From assembly GCA_947259485.1 (NCBI GenBank), contig CAMYLU010000015.1, positions 1-64,000 on the forward strand: DNA of 64,000 nucleotides, written 5' to 3'. Of the stretch, positions 16,104 through 24,813 are shown in pieces. How positions within the stretch are numbered: the stretch's first letter is position 1; the number at the start of each line of letters is the position of its first letter. The DNA is from an uncultured Gammaproteobacteria bacterium (GTDB lineage: Bacteria > Pseudomonadota > Gammaproteobacteria > GCA-001735895). Both the position numbers and the translations under genes were made by a program. Under the pieces are notes generated by a model. That model worked only from the letters and a program-made list of their open reading frames with translations. It had not been told where the DNA came from and searched no databases.

Positions 16104-18065
16104 ATGCCCGTGGCATTGTTAAATTTAAAATTCGGTGCCAGGGTCAGAAATGTCGGAATTTTGCTATCTCTGATCGTTTGTGCATTTAGCTCACCGCTTC
16201 AAGCGAAGCAGAGTATCGAGCAGCAGCGCCAGTTGTTTCGCGATGCATCGTCTGCGCTCGAGCGCAACCAGATCACAATGTTTAATCGCCTGCTCAAGCA
16301 ACTTGGTGATTATCCTGCCGCACCTTATCTCAAGTACGATGCCTTCAAACGCGGTGCCAGCCGAATTAAGGTATCGCATGCCGATACATTTCTTAACCAA
16401 TATGCCGAATTTCCGTTCGCCTACCATGCACGCGCGACATGGCTTAAGGTACTTGCAAAGCGCCAGGACTGGGAAAACTACCTGCAATTTTTTGACGATC
16501 GGGAGAATACGCGTCTGAGATGTCTCGCTTTTCAGGCAAGATTGAATCTTAACCAACTCGAAGGATTAAACGACGAAATTGCCAAGGTCTGGTTACGGGG
16601 TTATTCGCAACCCTCGCAATGTGACCCGGCATTCGCGTATTTTCTCGACAATTACGAGCAGGCAGAGGAGGCGGTCTGGTTGCGTATCGAAAAGGCGTTC
16701 AAGGCTCGTCGCCCCAAGTTGGCTCGCTACCTGAGCAAACAACTAAACCCGCAAGACCAGGCCACGGTCAAAACCTGGTACCAGGCACATCTACGCCCCG
16801 AGCGAGAGCTTAAAAAACTCGGCGAAGCCGAAGACACGCTCCATAACCGCGCTATTATTGTCCATGCTTTAGATCGCCTCGCCCGCAAAAACAGCCTGAA
16901 GGCACTCGAGTTCTGGAATTTGAACCGTGACCATTTTGCTTTTACCGGGGAGCAAAAAAACCAGGTCCAGTTGCGTATCGCTTTATCAGCCGCTTACCAG
17001 CATGAACCGGAAGCTCGAACATTACTTTCCAATCTCGAGTCATCAACCATGAATGACCAGGCCTATCTCTGGCTGGCGCGCATCCAGTTGCGCAGTAATG
17101 ACTGGAACGGATTACTGGATACGATCAATCGTATGCCATCGCATTTACAGCAGGAAAACGAATGGCAATACTGGTTGTCCCGCTCCATGGAAGCCGACGG
17201 TCAACTCGTCGAATCGCTCTCACTGCTTGAACAATTATCGGAAAAGAGCAGTTACTATGGCTTCCTGGCGTCCGATAAACTCAAGCGCGAATACCAGATC
17301 AACCAGGAAGATGCCTCCGCTACCCAAATCAATGAAGAAGCGATGCTGGCGAACAATCCTCACATGTTACGGGCGCGAGAACTTTTTTATCTCGATCGCC
17401 TGGTTGATGCAAAGCGTGAATGGTTCCAGGCCTTGCGCTACCTCGACCAGAACCAGATAAAACAGGCGGCCACACTCGCCTCAAAATGGCAATGGCACGA
17501 TAGTGCAATCCGTACCGTCGCCAAAACCCCACACCGCAACGACTTCAGCCTGCGTTTCCCGATGCCATACAAACAGCAGGTGTTTGCACATGCCCAGTCT
17601 CGTGACCTCGATCCCTCGCTGATTTATGGCGTGATGCGTCGAGAGAGCCTGTTTGATCCGCTTGCCCGGTCAAGAGTCGGCGCACTGGGATTGATGCAGC
17701 TAATGCCGGGTACCGCGCGTCGGGTAGCCAGTTCACTGGGAATGAAGCGCCCGCGCAAGTCGGACATCCTGCATGTCGAGAACAATATCCGCCTGGGCAC
17801 TCACTACCTTAGAACAGTTATGAACCGCTTCGACAATAATGTAGCGCTGGCAGCGGCAGCTTACAACGCCGGACCCAGGAATGTGAAGCGCTGGCTGCCA
17901 AAGAACTCCGTTATGTCGGCCGATCTTTGGGTGGAAACCGTTCCCTTCAAGGAAACCCGCAATTATGTACAGGCGGTACTGGCCTATTCGACGGTATTCG
18001 ATAAATCGCTGGGCAAAAATACCTTGATGTCCAGCCGCATGGGTGATATCAAAACCGAGTACTAG
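16104..18065 (+). CDS. slt: soluble lytic murein transglycosylase
   Basis: 653 residues with a signal peptide ending near SPLQAK. The long middle is the alpha-helical superhelix ring of Slt70. The C-terminal catalytic domain has GVMRRESLFDPLARS, with Glu514 as the catalytic acid, then VGALGLMQLMPGTARR and the AAAYNAGPRNVKRWL segment. It cleaves peptidoglycan between N-acetylmuramic acid and N-acetylglucosamine to form anhydro-muropeptides, in the periplasm. A candidate promoter lies just upstream. Confidence 0.92.
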   Translation: MPVALLNLKFGARVRNVGILLSLIVCAFSSPLQAKQSIEQQRQLFRDASSALERNQITMFNRLLKQLGDYPAAPYLKYDAFKRGASRIKVSHADTFLNQYAEFPFAYHARATWLKVLAKRQDWENYLQFFDDRENTRLRCLAFQARLNLNQLEGLNDEIAKVWLRGYSQPSQCDPAFAYFLDNYEQAEEAVWLRIEKAFKARRPKLARYLSKQLNPQDQATVKTWYQAHLRPERELKKLGEAEDTLHNRAIIVHALDRLARKNSLKALEFWNLNRDHFAFTGEQKNQVQLRIALSAAYQHEPEARTLLSNLESSTMNDQAYLWLARIQLRSNDWNGLLDTINRMPSHLQQENEWQYWLSRSMEADGQLVESLSLLEQLSEKSSYYGFLASDKLKREYQINQEDASATQINEEAMLANNPHMLRARELFYLDRLVDAKREWFQALRYLDQNQIKQAATLASKWQWHDSAIRTVAKTPHRNDFSLRFPMPYKQQVFAHAQSRDLDPSLIYGVMRRESLFDPLARSRVGALGLMQLMPGTARRVASSLGMKRPRKSDILHVENNIRLGTHYLRTVMNRFDNNVALAAAAYNAGPRNVKRWLPKNSVMSADLWVETVPFKETRNYVQAVLAYSTVFDKSLGKNTLMSSRMGDIKTEY

Positions 18066-18082
18066 GGAAAATACTCGTTTCG

Positions 18083-18682
18083 ATGAAGATTTACGGTGAT
18101 GTCTATTCCGGAAACTGTTACAAGCTGAAGCTTATCTGCGCGTTGCTCGCAATCGAGCACGAGTGGATTCCTGTCGATATCCTGAAGGGCGACACCCGCA
18201 GCGAAAAATTCCTGGCACTGAATCCCAACGGTCAAATCCCGGTTTGTGTAACCGCCGGGGAAGAGGTTCTCACTGAATCCAACGCGATACTGTACTACCT
18301 GGCACAGGGCAGCCAATACTGGCCACGGGATCGACTGGCGCAAACCCGAATTCTCGAATGGCAGTTTTTCGAGCAATATAGCCATGAACCCTCGATAGCG
18401 GTGGCTCGCTTCATCAAGCTTTACCAGGGCATGCCGGAAAATCGAAAAGATGAATACCAGGCCAAACTGAAAGCAGGTTATCGCGCCCTGGGTCTCATGG
18501 AGCAGCATCTCGAGAATAACATCTTCCTGGTGGGTGATAGCTGCAGCATCGCTGATATCTCGCTGTTTGCTTATACCCATGTCGCCCCGGAAGGTGGATT
18601 TGAACTTTCAAAATTTCCCGCCATCGAGAACTGGGTTGCGCGAATCCAGGCACAGGATGGCTTCATTTCGATGGCCGGCTGA
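18083..18682 (+). CDS. glutathione S-transferase family protein
   Basis: 199 residues. N-terminal thioredoxin fold with a YSGNCYKLKL start, the cis-proline in NPNGQIPVCV and the glutathione-contacting Glu-Ser in LTESNAILYYLA; the C-terminal all-helical domain has SIADISLFAYTH. The active residue near Ser9/Cys11 cannot be settled by eye. The physiological substrate is unknown. Begins 17 bases after slt. Confidence 0.85.
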   Translation: MKIYGDVYSGNCYKLKLICALLAIEHEWIPVDILKGDTRSEKFLALNPNGQIPVCVTAGEEVLTESNAILYYLAQGSQYWPRDRLAQTRILEWQFFEQYSHEPSIAVARFIKLYQGMPENRKDEYQAKLKAGYRALGLMEQHLENNIFLVGDSCSIADISLFAYTHVAPEGGFELSKFPAIENWVARIQAQDGFISMAG

Positions 18683-18692
18683 CTTAAGTCAA

Positions 18693-18721
18693 TTGTATTA
18701 AAAAATCACTGTGTTTATACT
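18693..18721 (+). promoter_or_regulatory. probable sigma-70 promoter of the aldolase gene
   Basis: TTGTAT (18693-18698), a 17-base spacer, and TATACT (18716-18721), with a leader of about 50 bases before the GTG at 18780. Both hexamers are close to consensus. Confidence 0.5.
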
Positions 18722-18779
18722 TCGACCGCAATGTTAAAAACCTGTTTTTTGTCCACTCAAACCGGAAGAATTCGATACC

Positions 18780-19673
18780 GTGACCAATTTTAACCAACAA
18801 CTCGACAAGATCCGAAACGAACCCGGATTCATCGCCGCACTGGATCAAAGCGGCGGTAGTACTCCGAAGGCCCTGGCGAATTACGGTGTCGGTGCCGACG
18901 CCTACAACAATGACGATGAAATGTTCGCTGTTGTTCACAAAATGCGTACCAGGATCATGACCAGTCCCGCATTTAGCGGAAATCGCATCATGGGCGCCAT
19001 CCTGTTTGAAAATACCATGGACCGCGAAGTTGAAGGTCAGCCGACCGCTGACTACCTGTGGGATGTGAAACGTGTGGTTCCGTTTCTGAAGGTTGACAAG
19101 GGGCTCGCCGACGAACAGGACGGTGCCCAGGTCATGAAACCGATGCCCGGACTGGCCGAATTACTGCAAAAAGCAGCTCAAAAGAACATATTTGGTACCA
19201 AGATGCGTTCCGTTATCAAAACCGATAACCCGGTCGGCGTTAACGCGGTAGTCGATCAGCAATTCGAAATCGGGCGACAAATACTCGAGGCCGGACTGGT
19301 ACCAATCATCGAACCCGAAGTCGATATCAGCAGTCCGCAAAAAGCAGCAGCCGAGGAATTGTTGAAAACAGCGCTGTTAAAGCACCTGGACCAGCTCGAG
19401 GAGGGCCAACAGGTGATGCTCAAGCTGACCCTGCCTGAACAGAACAATTTTTACGCTACCTGTATAGATCATCCTAACGTCCTCCAGGTAGTCGCGCTAT
19501 CCGGCGGCTATTCCCGCGAAGAGGCCAACCATCGACTTGCCCAGCAAAACGGAATGGTTGCAAGCTTCTCACGCGCGCTAAGCGAAGGTTTGAGTGCGCA
19601 GCAAAGTGACGATGAATTTAATAATGTCCTGGATGCTTCGATCGAAAGTATATTCCGGGCATCCAGTACCTGA
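18780..19673 (+). CDS. fda: class I fructose-bisphosphate aldolase
   Basis: 297 residues from a GTG. The bacterial class I aldolase pattern is clear: GFIAALDQSGGSTPKALANY at the start, FLKVDKGLADEQDG, TKMRSVIK, PIIEPEVDI, and VMLKLTLPEQNNF, which contains the lysine expected to form the Schiff base. It cleaves fructose-1,6-bisphosphate into two triose phosphates in glycolysis and gluconeogenesis. With ppsA also present the cell can run the gluconeogenic direction. Confidence 0.9.
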   Translation: MTNFNQQLDKIRNEPGFIAALDQSGGSTPKALANYGVGADAYNNDDEMFAVVHKMRTRIMTSPAFSGNRIMGAILFENTMDREVEGQPTADYLWDVKRVVPFLKVDKGLADEQDGAQVMKPMPGLAELLQKAAQKNIFGTKMRSVIKTDNPVGVNAVVDQQFEIGRQILEAGLVPIIEPEVDISSPQKAAAEELLKTALLKHLDQLEEGQQVMLKLTLPEQNNFYATCIDHPNVLQVVALSGGYSREEANHRLAQQNGMVASFSRALSEGLSAQQSDDEFNNVLDASIESIFRASST

Positions 19674-19699
19674 ACCTAGACAAGAGAAGATAACCAGAG

Positions 19700-20071
19700 A
19701 TGAAAACAAAGTTAACCATTATTGCCGCGACAATCCTGCTCAGTGCCTGCGCCACGTTGAAACTATCCTCGGGAGGTGAAAAGGTACGTGTACTCGACCC
19801 GAACGAAGTAGAATCCTGCCGCGAACTTGGCAAGACGAATAACTCGGTAACGGCGAAAGTAATCGTCGAAAGACCGGAAGATGCGATTGCCAAGGAACTT
19901 CGTATAATGGCGCGCAATAGCGCAGCGCGCATGGGGGGTGACACGATTGTGCCGTTAACCCTCATCGAGGCGGGGCAGCAAACCCGGGAAATAACAGTCT
20001 CCGGTCTTATTGATTTTGCACCATCACTCGAGTCGCAAGCGCATGGGAAATTTCCGTATGCGTCTTGGTAA
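19700..20071 (+). CDS. DUF4156-like lipoprotein
   Basis: 123 residues. Lipobox LLSAC near residue 17; then VRVLDPNEVESCRELGKTNN and an AARMGGDTIVPL segment, the DUF4156 layout. The last 20 or so residues overlap the end of the convergent HisA-like fusion gene by 65 bases, so the stop may be an accidental read-through of an ancestral shorter frame. The function of the family is unknown. Confidence 0.75.
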   Translation: MKTKLTIIAATILLSACATLKLSSGGEKVRVLDPNEVESCRELGKTNNSVTAKVIVERPEDAIAKELRIMARNSAARMGGDTIVPLTLIEAGQQTREITVSGLIDFAPSLESQAHGKFPYASW

Positions 20072-21227
20072 CTTCGTCACCCGGGGAAAAGTGGATTAAC
20101 TCGTCGCACATGGCTTCAAAACGCTGCTGGCTCGGCCCCTTGACGGCCTGGTCAGAGGTTATGCCATAAATATACTTGCCATGCGCCCGGGCATAACCAC
20201 ATTCGAAGCCGGTCCAGGCTTCGGCTTCCACACCTTCCAGAATTACAATGACGATATCGGCCTTATCGAGCTCATTCTCGTAACAGGCCTGCAACTCCCG
20301 CTGGGTGAGATTCTCGATATCAAATTCCAGGTCATGTTGTGGAATCAATATCTCCATGTAGGGATTATCCTCGGTAATCATATCGCGTAACGCGAGATTC
20401 CAGACCCTCGCCGCCTGCGAACTGTTATAGGCAGCGAGATAGGCTCTCACACCATGGTGAATTCCCATGTTGACGTTATGCGTGATCGAATCAGGCTCCA
20501 GGTTGGTTTCTTTTTCTGCCGCAATCTGCAGTGCATCCTTTAGTGCGATTTCGCCTGTTATCAGTGCATGGCTGACGATCGCACCATTTATGTTTGGCAA
20601 GTATCGTTGCCTTGCGATATCGTCTAGCGTTCTCACGGTTCCGCTGGTGTAAATCGGGATCGAGACGTCATGACTGAGTTGCTCCGTCAACGCCAGGACT
20701 TCGTCAGTTTCAGAGTCCAGGCGTTCGGTGCCCTTGTGTACGATCCCTGCAATCCCGGTCATCTGCAGGTCCCGCACTAAATCCTGCGGCATGAAAGCAG
20801 TTTGCGTTTTCCAGCCATCGATCATGACATAGCCACCGCGTGTGGCGAGATGAACGATTATTCCACCCGGGTGCCGACTCGCAGCCTCTACCACCAGTGG
20901 CGAGTCGGTGATCGCGATAGTACCGAGTACAACGCGTGCCGCACCCGCTTCGAACCAATCGTTAATCTGGGTCAGGGTTCTGATACCACCTGCCACCTGG
21001 ATCGGAACATCGGTTTCGTTCAGGAGTTCCTTTATCAGCTCGGCGTTATTTGCAGGTTTCGATCTCGCTGCGTCAATATCGACTATTTGCAGCATTTGCG
21101 CACCATCGGCGACGAAATTCTGCACCGCTTGCCGAGGAGATATATCGTGGATAATATCGTCACCTTCGATTGCGGCGCGCGTAATTACCTTTCCGTCCTG
21201 AATTTGAATCTCTGGTATTATTATCAT
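20007..21227 (-). CDS. HisA-like barrel fused to a nucleoside 2-deoxyribosyltransferase-like domain
   Basis: 406 residues in one unbroken frame. Residues 1-235 follow HisA (ProFAR isomerase): IIIPEIQIQDGKVI at the start, VPIQVAGGIRTL (phosphate-binding GGI), VVLGTIAI, a GW at 138-139, and PIYTSGTVRT. The residues that act as acid and base in HisA are not kept: position 8 is Gln instead of Asp, position 128 Ala instead of Asp, and position 165 Lys instead of Asp. After a linker, residues 258-400 look like the nucleoside 2-deoxyribosyltransferase family: RAYLAAYNSSQAARVW, ADIVIVIL, and TGFECGYARAHGK, where Glu342 matches the catalytic glutamate. The substrate is unknown; a role with a ribosyl nucleotide is inferred. 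Confidence 0.8.
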   Translation of the reverse strand: MIIIPEIQIQDGKVITRAAIEGDDIIHDISPRQAVQNFVADGAQMLQIVDIDAARSKPANNAELIKELLNETDVPIQVAGGIRTLTQINDWFEAGAARVVLGTIAITDSPLVVEAASRHPGGIIVHLATRGGYVMIDGWKTQTAFMPQDLVRDLQMTGIAGIVHKGTERLDSETDEVLALTEQLSHDVSIPIYTSGTVRTLDDIARQRYLPNINGAIVSHALITGEIALKDALQIAAEKETNLEPDSITHNVNMGIHHGVRAYLAAYNSSQAARVWNLALRDMITEDNPYMEILIPQHDLEFDIENLTQRELQACYENELDKADIVIVILEGVEAEAWTGFECGYARAHGKYIYGITSDQAVKGPSQQRFEAMCDELIHFSPGDEVTKTHTEISHALATRVMVQNQ

Positions 21228-21436
21228 CGCAATTTACTCCGCGGATACGTTACGGCGCATTATACCAAATAGTATTGTGGCTGGGATTAACATTTCGTCA
21301 GATTAATATACTCGTAGCAGGAATATTTTAATAAAAGCCAGTAAGGTTATGGGTTCCTGCGCAGCTGGTATTGATAGACGTAGGCTTCAACAACTCTAGC
21401 CAGAAGTATGATTTGGCTGCCGGGAGGGAATGAAGA

Positions 21437-21964
21437 ATGAGAATCTTTCTGTCTGTATTGATGTTAAGCGCCAGCGTGTACTTCGAGGCCGCAGATGCGC
21501 TCACACCAGAAGAAGTACAAATCTACGAACAGCAATATTATCAACTGCAATACTACAGACTCAAATATCCAGGGGAGATATTCAGTTACTGTGTTGACAA
21601 GTATGGGACTATTGACAGGTATGAGGCCGCGAACCCCGCGTTAGGAGGCTGCATGATTCGACAAAAAAAGTCGAGAGACAGCATTCTAGATGACGCAAGC
21701 CATGAGTTAGGCAGCTCATCTCTAGCACAGAAAATATATGATGAGTGTGTTAGTTACTACCCAAAGAATAGCGTTATCAGAATCGGAGAGTGTGTTGAGA
21801 CACGATTAATGTTGAGGAGCAAGCTACAGAAGGGCACGATTGAAAAGGAAATTTATCGGAAGTGTGACTTGAAATGGCGTAAACACGGTTCCGGGGCAGT
21901 TGATAACTGTGCACGGTCGCAGGCGAATTACTATCGGGAAAACGGCCAGTTAAAAGACTGGTAA
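21437..21964 (+). CDS. secreted cysteine-paired repeat protein
   Basis: 175 residues with a signal peptide ending near ADA and a GGGAGGGA ribosome binding site. The mature part is rich in Tyr and Gln at its start, then contains three helical units each bounded by two cysteines: YCVDKYG ... GGCM, YDECVSYYP ... GECVE, and YRKCDLKW ... DNCARS. Each unit probably closes one disulphide. I do not recognise a family. Its stop is 37 bases before the phosphatase gene. Confidence 0.7.
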   Translation: MRIFLSVLMLSASVYFEAADALTPEEVQIYEQQYYQLQYYRLKYPGEIFSYCVDKYGTIDRYEAANPALGGCMIRQKKSRDSILDDASHELGSSSLAQKIYDECVSYYPKNSVIRIGECVETRLMLRSKLQKGTIEKEIYRKCDLKWRKHGSGAVDNCARSQANYYRENGQLKDW

Positions 21965-22001
21965 CAACAATAATGAAGCAATATATAAAATCAGGGTAGT
22001 C

Positions 22002-22490
22002 ATGAAAGATTTAGATCGTATCAAGGTACTGTTTGTTTGCATGGGCAACATCTGTCGTTCACCCACCGCGCATGGCGTATTTCAGTCAAAGGTCGATGAG
22101 CTTGGCCTGGGATCGAATATACTCGTCGATTCGGCAGGCACCCACAGCTACCACATCGGCAGTCCCCCCGACATGCGTTCACAGGCTACCGCACAGACCC
22201 GAGGCGTCGACCTTGGGAAACTAAGCGCACGCCGATTTACAACAGAGGATTTCTTCGAATTTGATTACCTGGTTGGTATGGACCACTCCAATGTGGCCGA
22301 TATGCTCGCGATCAAACCCGACGAAGCGAATGCCCGGGTTCATTTAATGCTCGACTATTCAAATAAGTTTGAGCAGCAGGAAATCCCTGATCCCTATTTC
22401 GGTAACGATGGCTTTGACCTGGTATTTGACATGATCGATGACGCTGCCACCGGGTTACTGCGTGAGATTCGTTCCCAGCATAAAATCTAG
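22002..22490 (+). CDS. low-molecular-weight protein-tyrosine phosphatase
   Basis: 162 residues. P-loop C-x5-R in VLFVCMGNICRSP (Cys13 nucleophile, Arg19) and the acid Asp in EIPDPYFGNDGFD. Removes phosphate from tyrosine, in bacteria often in exopolysaccharide control; no capsule genes are nearby here. Its stop overlaps the end of hflD by four bases, tail to tail. Confidence 0.88.
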   Translation: MKDLDRIKVLFVCMGNICRSPTAHGVFQSKVDELGLGSNILVDSAGTHSYHIGSPPDMRSQATAQTRGVDLGKLSARRFTTEDFFEFDYLVGMDHSNVADMLAIKPDEANARVHLMLDYSNKFEQQEIPDPYFGNDGFDLVFDMIDDAATGLLREIRSQHKI

Positions 22491-23107
22491 CTTTGGTTTA
22501 AAAAATGCCTGGCAGCACTAATATATTTTTTACGCGACCAGAACAAGGTCCATTTATTACCACCCAGTTGTTGCCACAATACAGCGGCGCGTATTCCTGC
22601 CAACAATAAAACTCTAATCCTGGCCGCATTATCGCTATTGCGCAGATAGTTTTGTTCGCCACGCACGATGATACGCGGGCTCATTGAACTGATGCACTCC
22701 TGGTACAGACCGTCTATCTTGTTGATAACGCTGCCGCGGCTCAAATTAAAATCACTGGCATTACTTTCTATATTGCGCAAACCCTGAAGCAGCTGGTTCG
22801 ACAAATTTTGATCTCGCAGTACCTGGACCCCAATTTTCAGTATCGATAACAGGTAATAAGCAATGTTTTTGCCGGGTGAGCGGTTTTCGCCACCGAGATA
22901 GTCGCTAAGCGCCTCAAATCCACGAGCGAGATGAGTTATATCGCCCAAAGCCTGTTCCGTTGTTTCGGCATCAATGGTAAACAGGCTATTAAAACAGCAG
23001 TCGAACGCCTCCGAGTCACAACTTCCATGAAGTGCGATCTCGTCTACGATGACGGCTGCCTGGAACATTCCTGCCAACGCCAGGGTCTGATTTTCAAGCC
23101 GGGTCAC
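22487..23107 (-). CDS. hflD: HflD-like lysogenization regulator homologue
   Basis: 206 residues from a GTG at 23107 giving [17 protein letters not shown], the HflD start. The gene begins inside the mnmA stop (GTGA, four-base overlap), so translation is probably coupled. HflD in E. coli is a peripheral membrane protein that binds phage lambda CII; the ancestral role is not known. All-helical, with the [18 protein letters not shown] and [16 protein letters not shown] segments typical of the family. The mnmA-hflD pairing is a gammaproteobacterial mark. Confidence 0.85.
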   Translation of the reverse strand: MTRLENQTLALAGMFQAAVIVDEIALHGSCDSEAFDCCFNSLFTIDAETTEQALGDITHLARGFEALSDYLGGENRSPGKNIAYYLLSILKIGVQVLRDQNLSNQLLQGLRNIESNASDFNLSRGSVINKIDGLYQECISSMSPRIIVRGEQNYLRNSDNAARIRVLLLAGIRAAVLWQQLGGNKWTLFWSRKKYISAARHFLNQS

Positions 23108-24204
23108 GAGTTGTAGGCACCTTCGATGGTGCCACCACCCAGGCATTGCTGCCCGTTATACAAAACCAGTGCCTGTCCCGGTGTAATAGCGCGTTGTGGG
23201 TTAGAAAATTCAATAATTGCAGTATCGCCGTCAGACTCCTCCATCCTGCAGGGGGTATCCTGCTGTCGATAGCGAATCCTGGCACTGCATTCCCCGGGCG
23301 ATTGATTTGAGGCACCTGAAATCCAGTGTAAATCGGTAATACGGCATTTCGAGTGAAACAAGGCCGGATTATCCACTCCCTGGGCAACAACCAGTCGATT
23401 TTTATCCAGCGTTTTATCGACCACGTACCAGGGGTCGTCACTGCCCGGTTCGATTCCGCCAATACCGAGCCCCTGGCGCTGCCCGATGGTGTAATACATC
23501 AGGCCGTTGTGCTCACCGATCCGGGTGCCGGCGGTGGTGACAATATCACCCGGTTGGGCTGGAATGAATCGCTGCAGGAAATCCCGGAACTTACGCTCAC
23601 CGATGAAACAGATCCCGGTACTGTCTTTTTTTGCGTGCACGATAAAACCTTGCTGTTTGGCGATTGCACGAACCTCCGACTTGTCCATCTCTCCAATCGG
23701 AAATAGTGCGTGTGCAAGCTGGTGTTGGTTTAACGCGTAAAGAAAATAGGACTGATCCTTGTTTTCATCAACACCGCGCAGTAATTCGAACTTACCAGCG
23801 CGTTGCTGCGTACGCACATAGTGGCCGGTTGCGATACGTTGTGCACCAAGCACCCGGGCGTGATCCAGGAACGCCTTGAACTTGATTTCCCGGTTGCACA
23901 TGATGTCAGGATTCGGGGTACGCCCGATTTTGTATTCGTTCAAAAAATGCTCGAATACCTTGTCCCAGTACTCGCCAGAGAAATTCACCGTGTGCAATTT
24001 TATGTCGAGACGATCGCAAACCTGTTGTGCATCAGCCAGATCCACGCTTGCCGAACAGTATTCTTCGGTGTCGTCTTCCTCCCAGTTTTTCATGAACAGG
24101 CCTTCAACCTGGTATCCCTGCTGTAACAGCAGGTAGGCAGAAACCGATGAATCAACACCGCCAGACATGCCAACAATGATTTTTTCTGGTGAGGCCGAGC
24201 TCAT
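23104..24204 (-). CDS. mnmA: tRNA-specific 2-thiouridylase
   Basis: 366 residues from the ATG at 24204. An earlier ATG at 24276 would add 24 residues inside the small peptide gene and is less likely. Key parts: PP-loop [19 protein letters not shown], the catalytic Cys in [14 protein letters not shown], and the second Cys in [12 protein letters not shown]. MnmA adds sulphur to U34 of glutamate, lysine and glutamine tRNAs in the cytosol. Seven bases after the small peptide gene, four-base overlap with hflD. Confidence 0.92.
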   Translation of the reverse strand: MSSASPEKIIVGMSGGVDSSVSAYLLLQQGYQVEGLFMKNWEEDDTEEYCSASVDLADAQQVCDRLDIKLHTVNFSGEYWDKVFEHFLNEYKIGRTPNPDIMCNREIKFKAFLDHARVLGAQRIATGHYVRTQQRAGKFELLRGVDENKDQSYFLYALNQHQLAHALFPIGEMDKSEVRAIAKQQGFIVHAKKDSTGICFIGERKFRDFLQRFIPAQPGDIVTTAGTRIGEHNGLMYYTIGQRQGLGIGGIEPGSDDPWYVVDKTLDKNRLVVAQGVDNPALFHSKCRITDLHWISGASNQSPGECSARIRYRQQDTPCRMEESDGDTAIIEFSNPQRAITPGQALVLYNGQQCLGGGTIEGAYNS

Positions 24205-24211
24205 GTCTGAT

Positions 24212-24352
24212 TCAGTTTGCGGCAAGTTCCGGAATGAAATAGCGAATTTCCTGGATTGACTTGCAACCGAAGTCATAGCACTGAAGGAAGCAGGACGCGG
24301 CGACCGCGGTAGTCGTCACCATTAGTAATAAAAAAATTCGTACAACTAACAT
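24212..24352 (-). CDS. 46-residue secreted cysteine-containing peptide
   Basis: This short frame fills the gap between nudJ and mnmA: it starts two bases after the nudJ stop (TAACCATG) and ends seven bases before the mnmA ATG. The product begins [19 protein letters not shown], a clear signal peptide, and the mature part [17 protein letters not shown] has three cysteines in ten residues. The ribosome binding site is weak, but tight packing suggests coupling to nudJ. No family recognised. Confidence 0.5.
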   Translation of the reverse strand: MLVVRIFLLLMVTTTAVAASCFLQCYDFGCKSIQEIRYFIPELAAN

Positions 24353-24354
24353 GG

Positions 24355-24813
24355 TTAGGCAAATACCTTACTGATAATGTCCAGTGGATAACCGGGCCCA
24401 TTGTTAAAATCCTCGATACACTGCAGCACCATCGGACTTCTATGTTGAGCTCTACCGGCCACGACTTCGTCGTAACTCAGCCACTCAGCGGCAATAATAC
24501 CCTGATCCAGTTCACCTTCAACCCGCTCGCCAACCTCACCACGAAACAGGAAGCGAAGATAGGTTTGATCCTTCGCAGGATCTGGACGAAACCGGTAAAT
24601 CCCCTGCAAGGACTGCGGCGTAAACCGGTAACGGGTTTCTTCCAGGGTTTCCCGAATTACGGCCTCGACCAGGGTTTCACCGGGATCCAGGTGGCCGGCA
24701 GGTTGATTATAGACAATCCGACCACTGGCGTTCTCCCTGACCAACAGGTACTTGCCATCGCGTTCACAAATCGAGGCAACGGTAGTGTTAGGTTTCCAGA
24801 CATTATTCGTCAA
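24355..24813 (-). CDS. nudJ: NUDIX hydrolase, NudJ type
   Basis: 152 residues. Nudix box GHLDPGETLVEAVIRETLEE, the GX5EX7REUXEE pattern that binds magnesium. The start WKPNTTVASICERDGKYLLV and the context before mnmA fit NudJ, which hydrolyses HMP-PP and nucleoside phosphates. The start overlaps the end of the MBL gene by four bases. Confidence 0.88.
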   Translation of the reverse strand: MTNNVWKPNTTVASICERDGKYLLVRENASGRIVYNQPAGHLDPGETLVEAVIRETLEETRYRFTPQSLQGIYRFRPDPAKDQTYLRFLFRGEVGERVEGELDQGIIAAEWLSYDEVVAGRAQHRSPMVLQCIEDFNNGPGYPLDIISKVFA

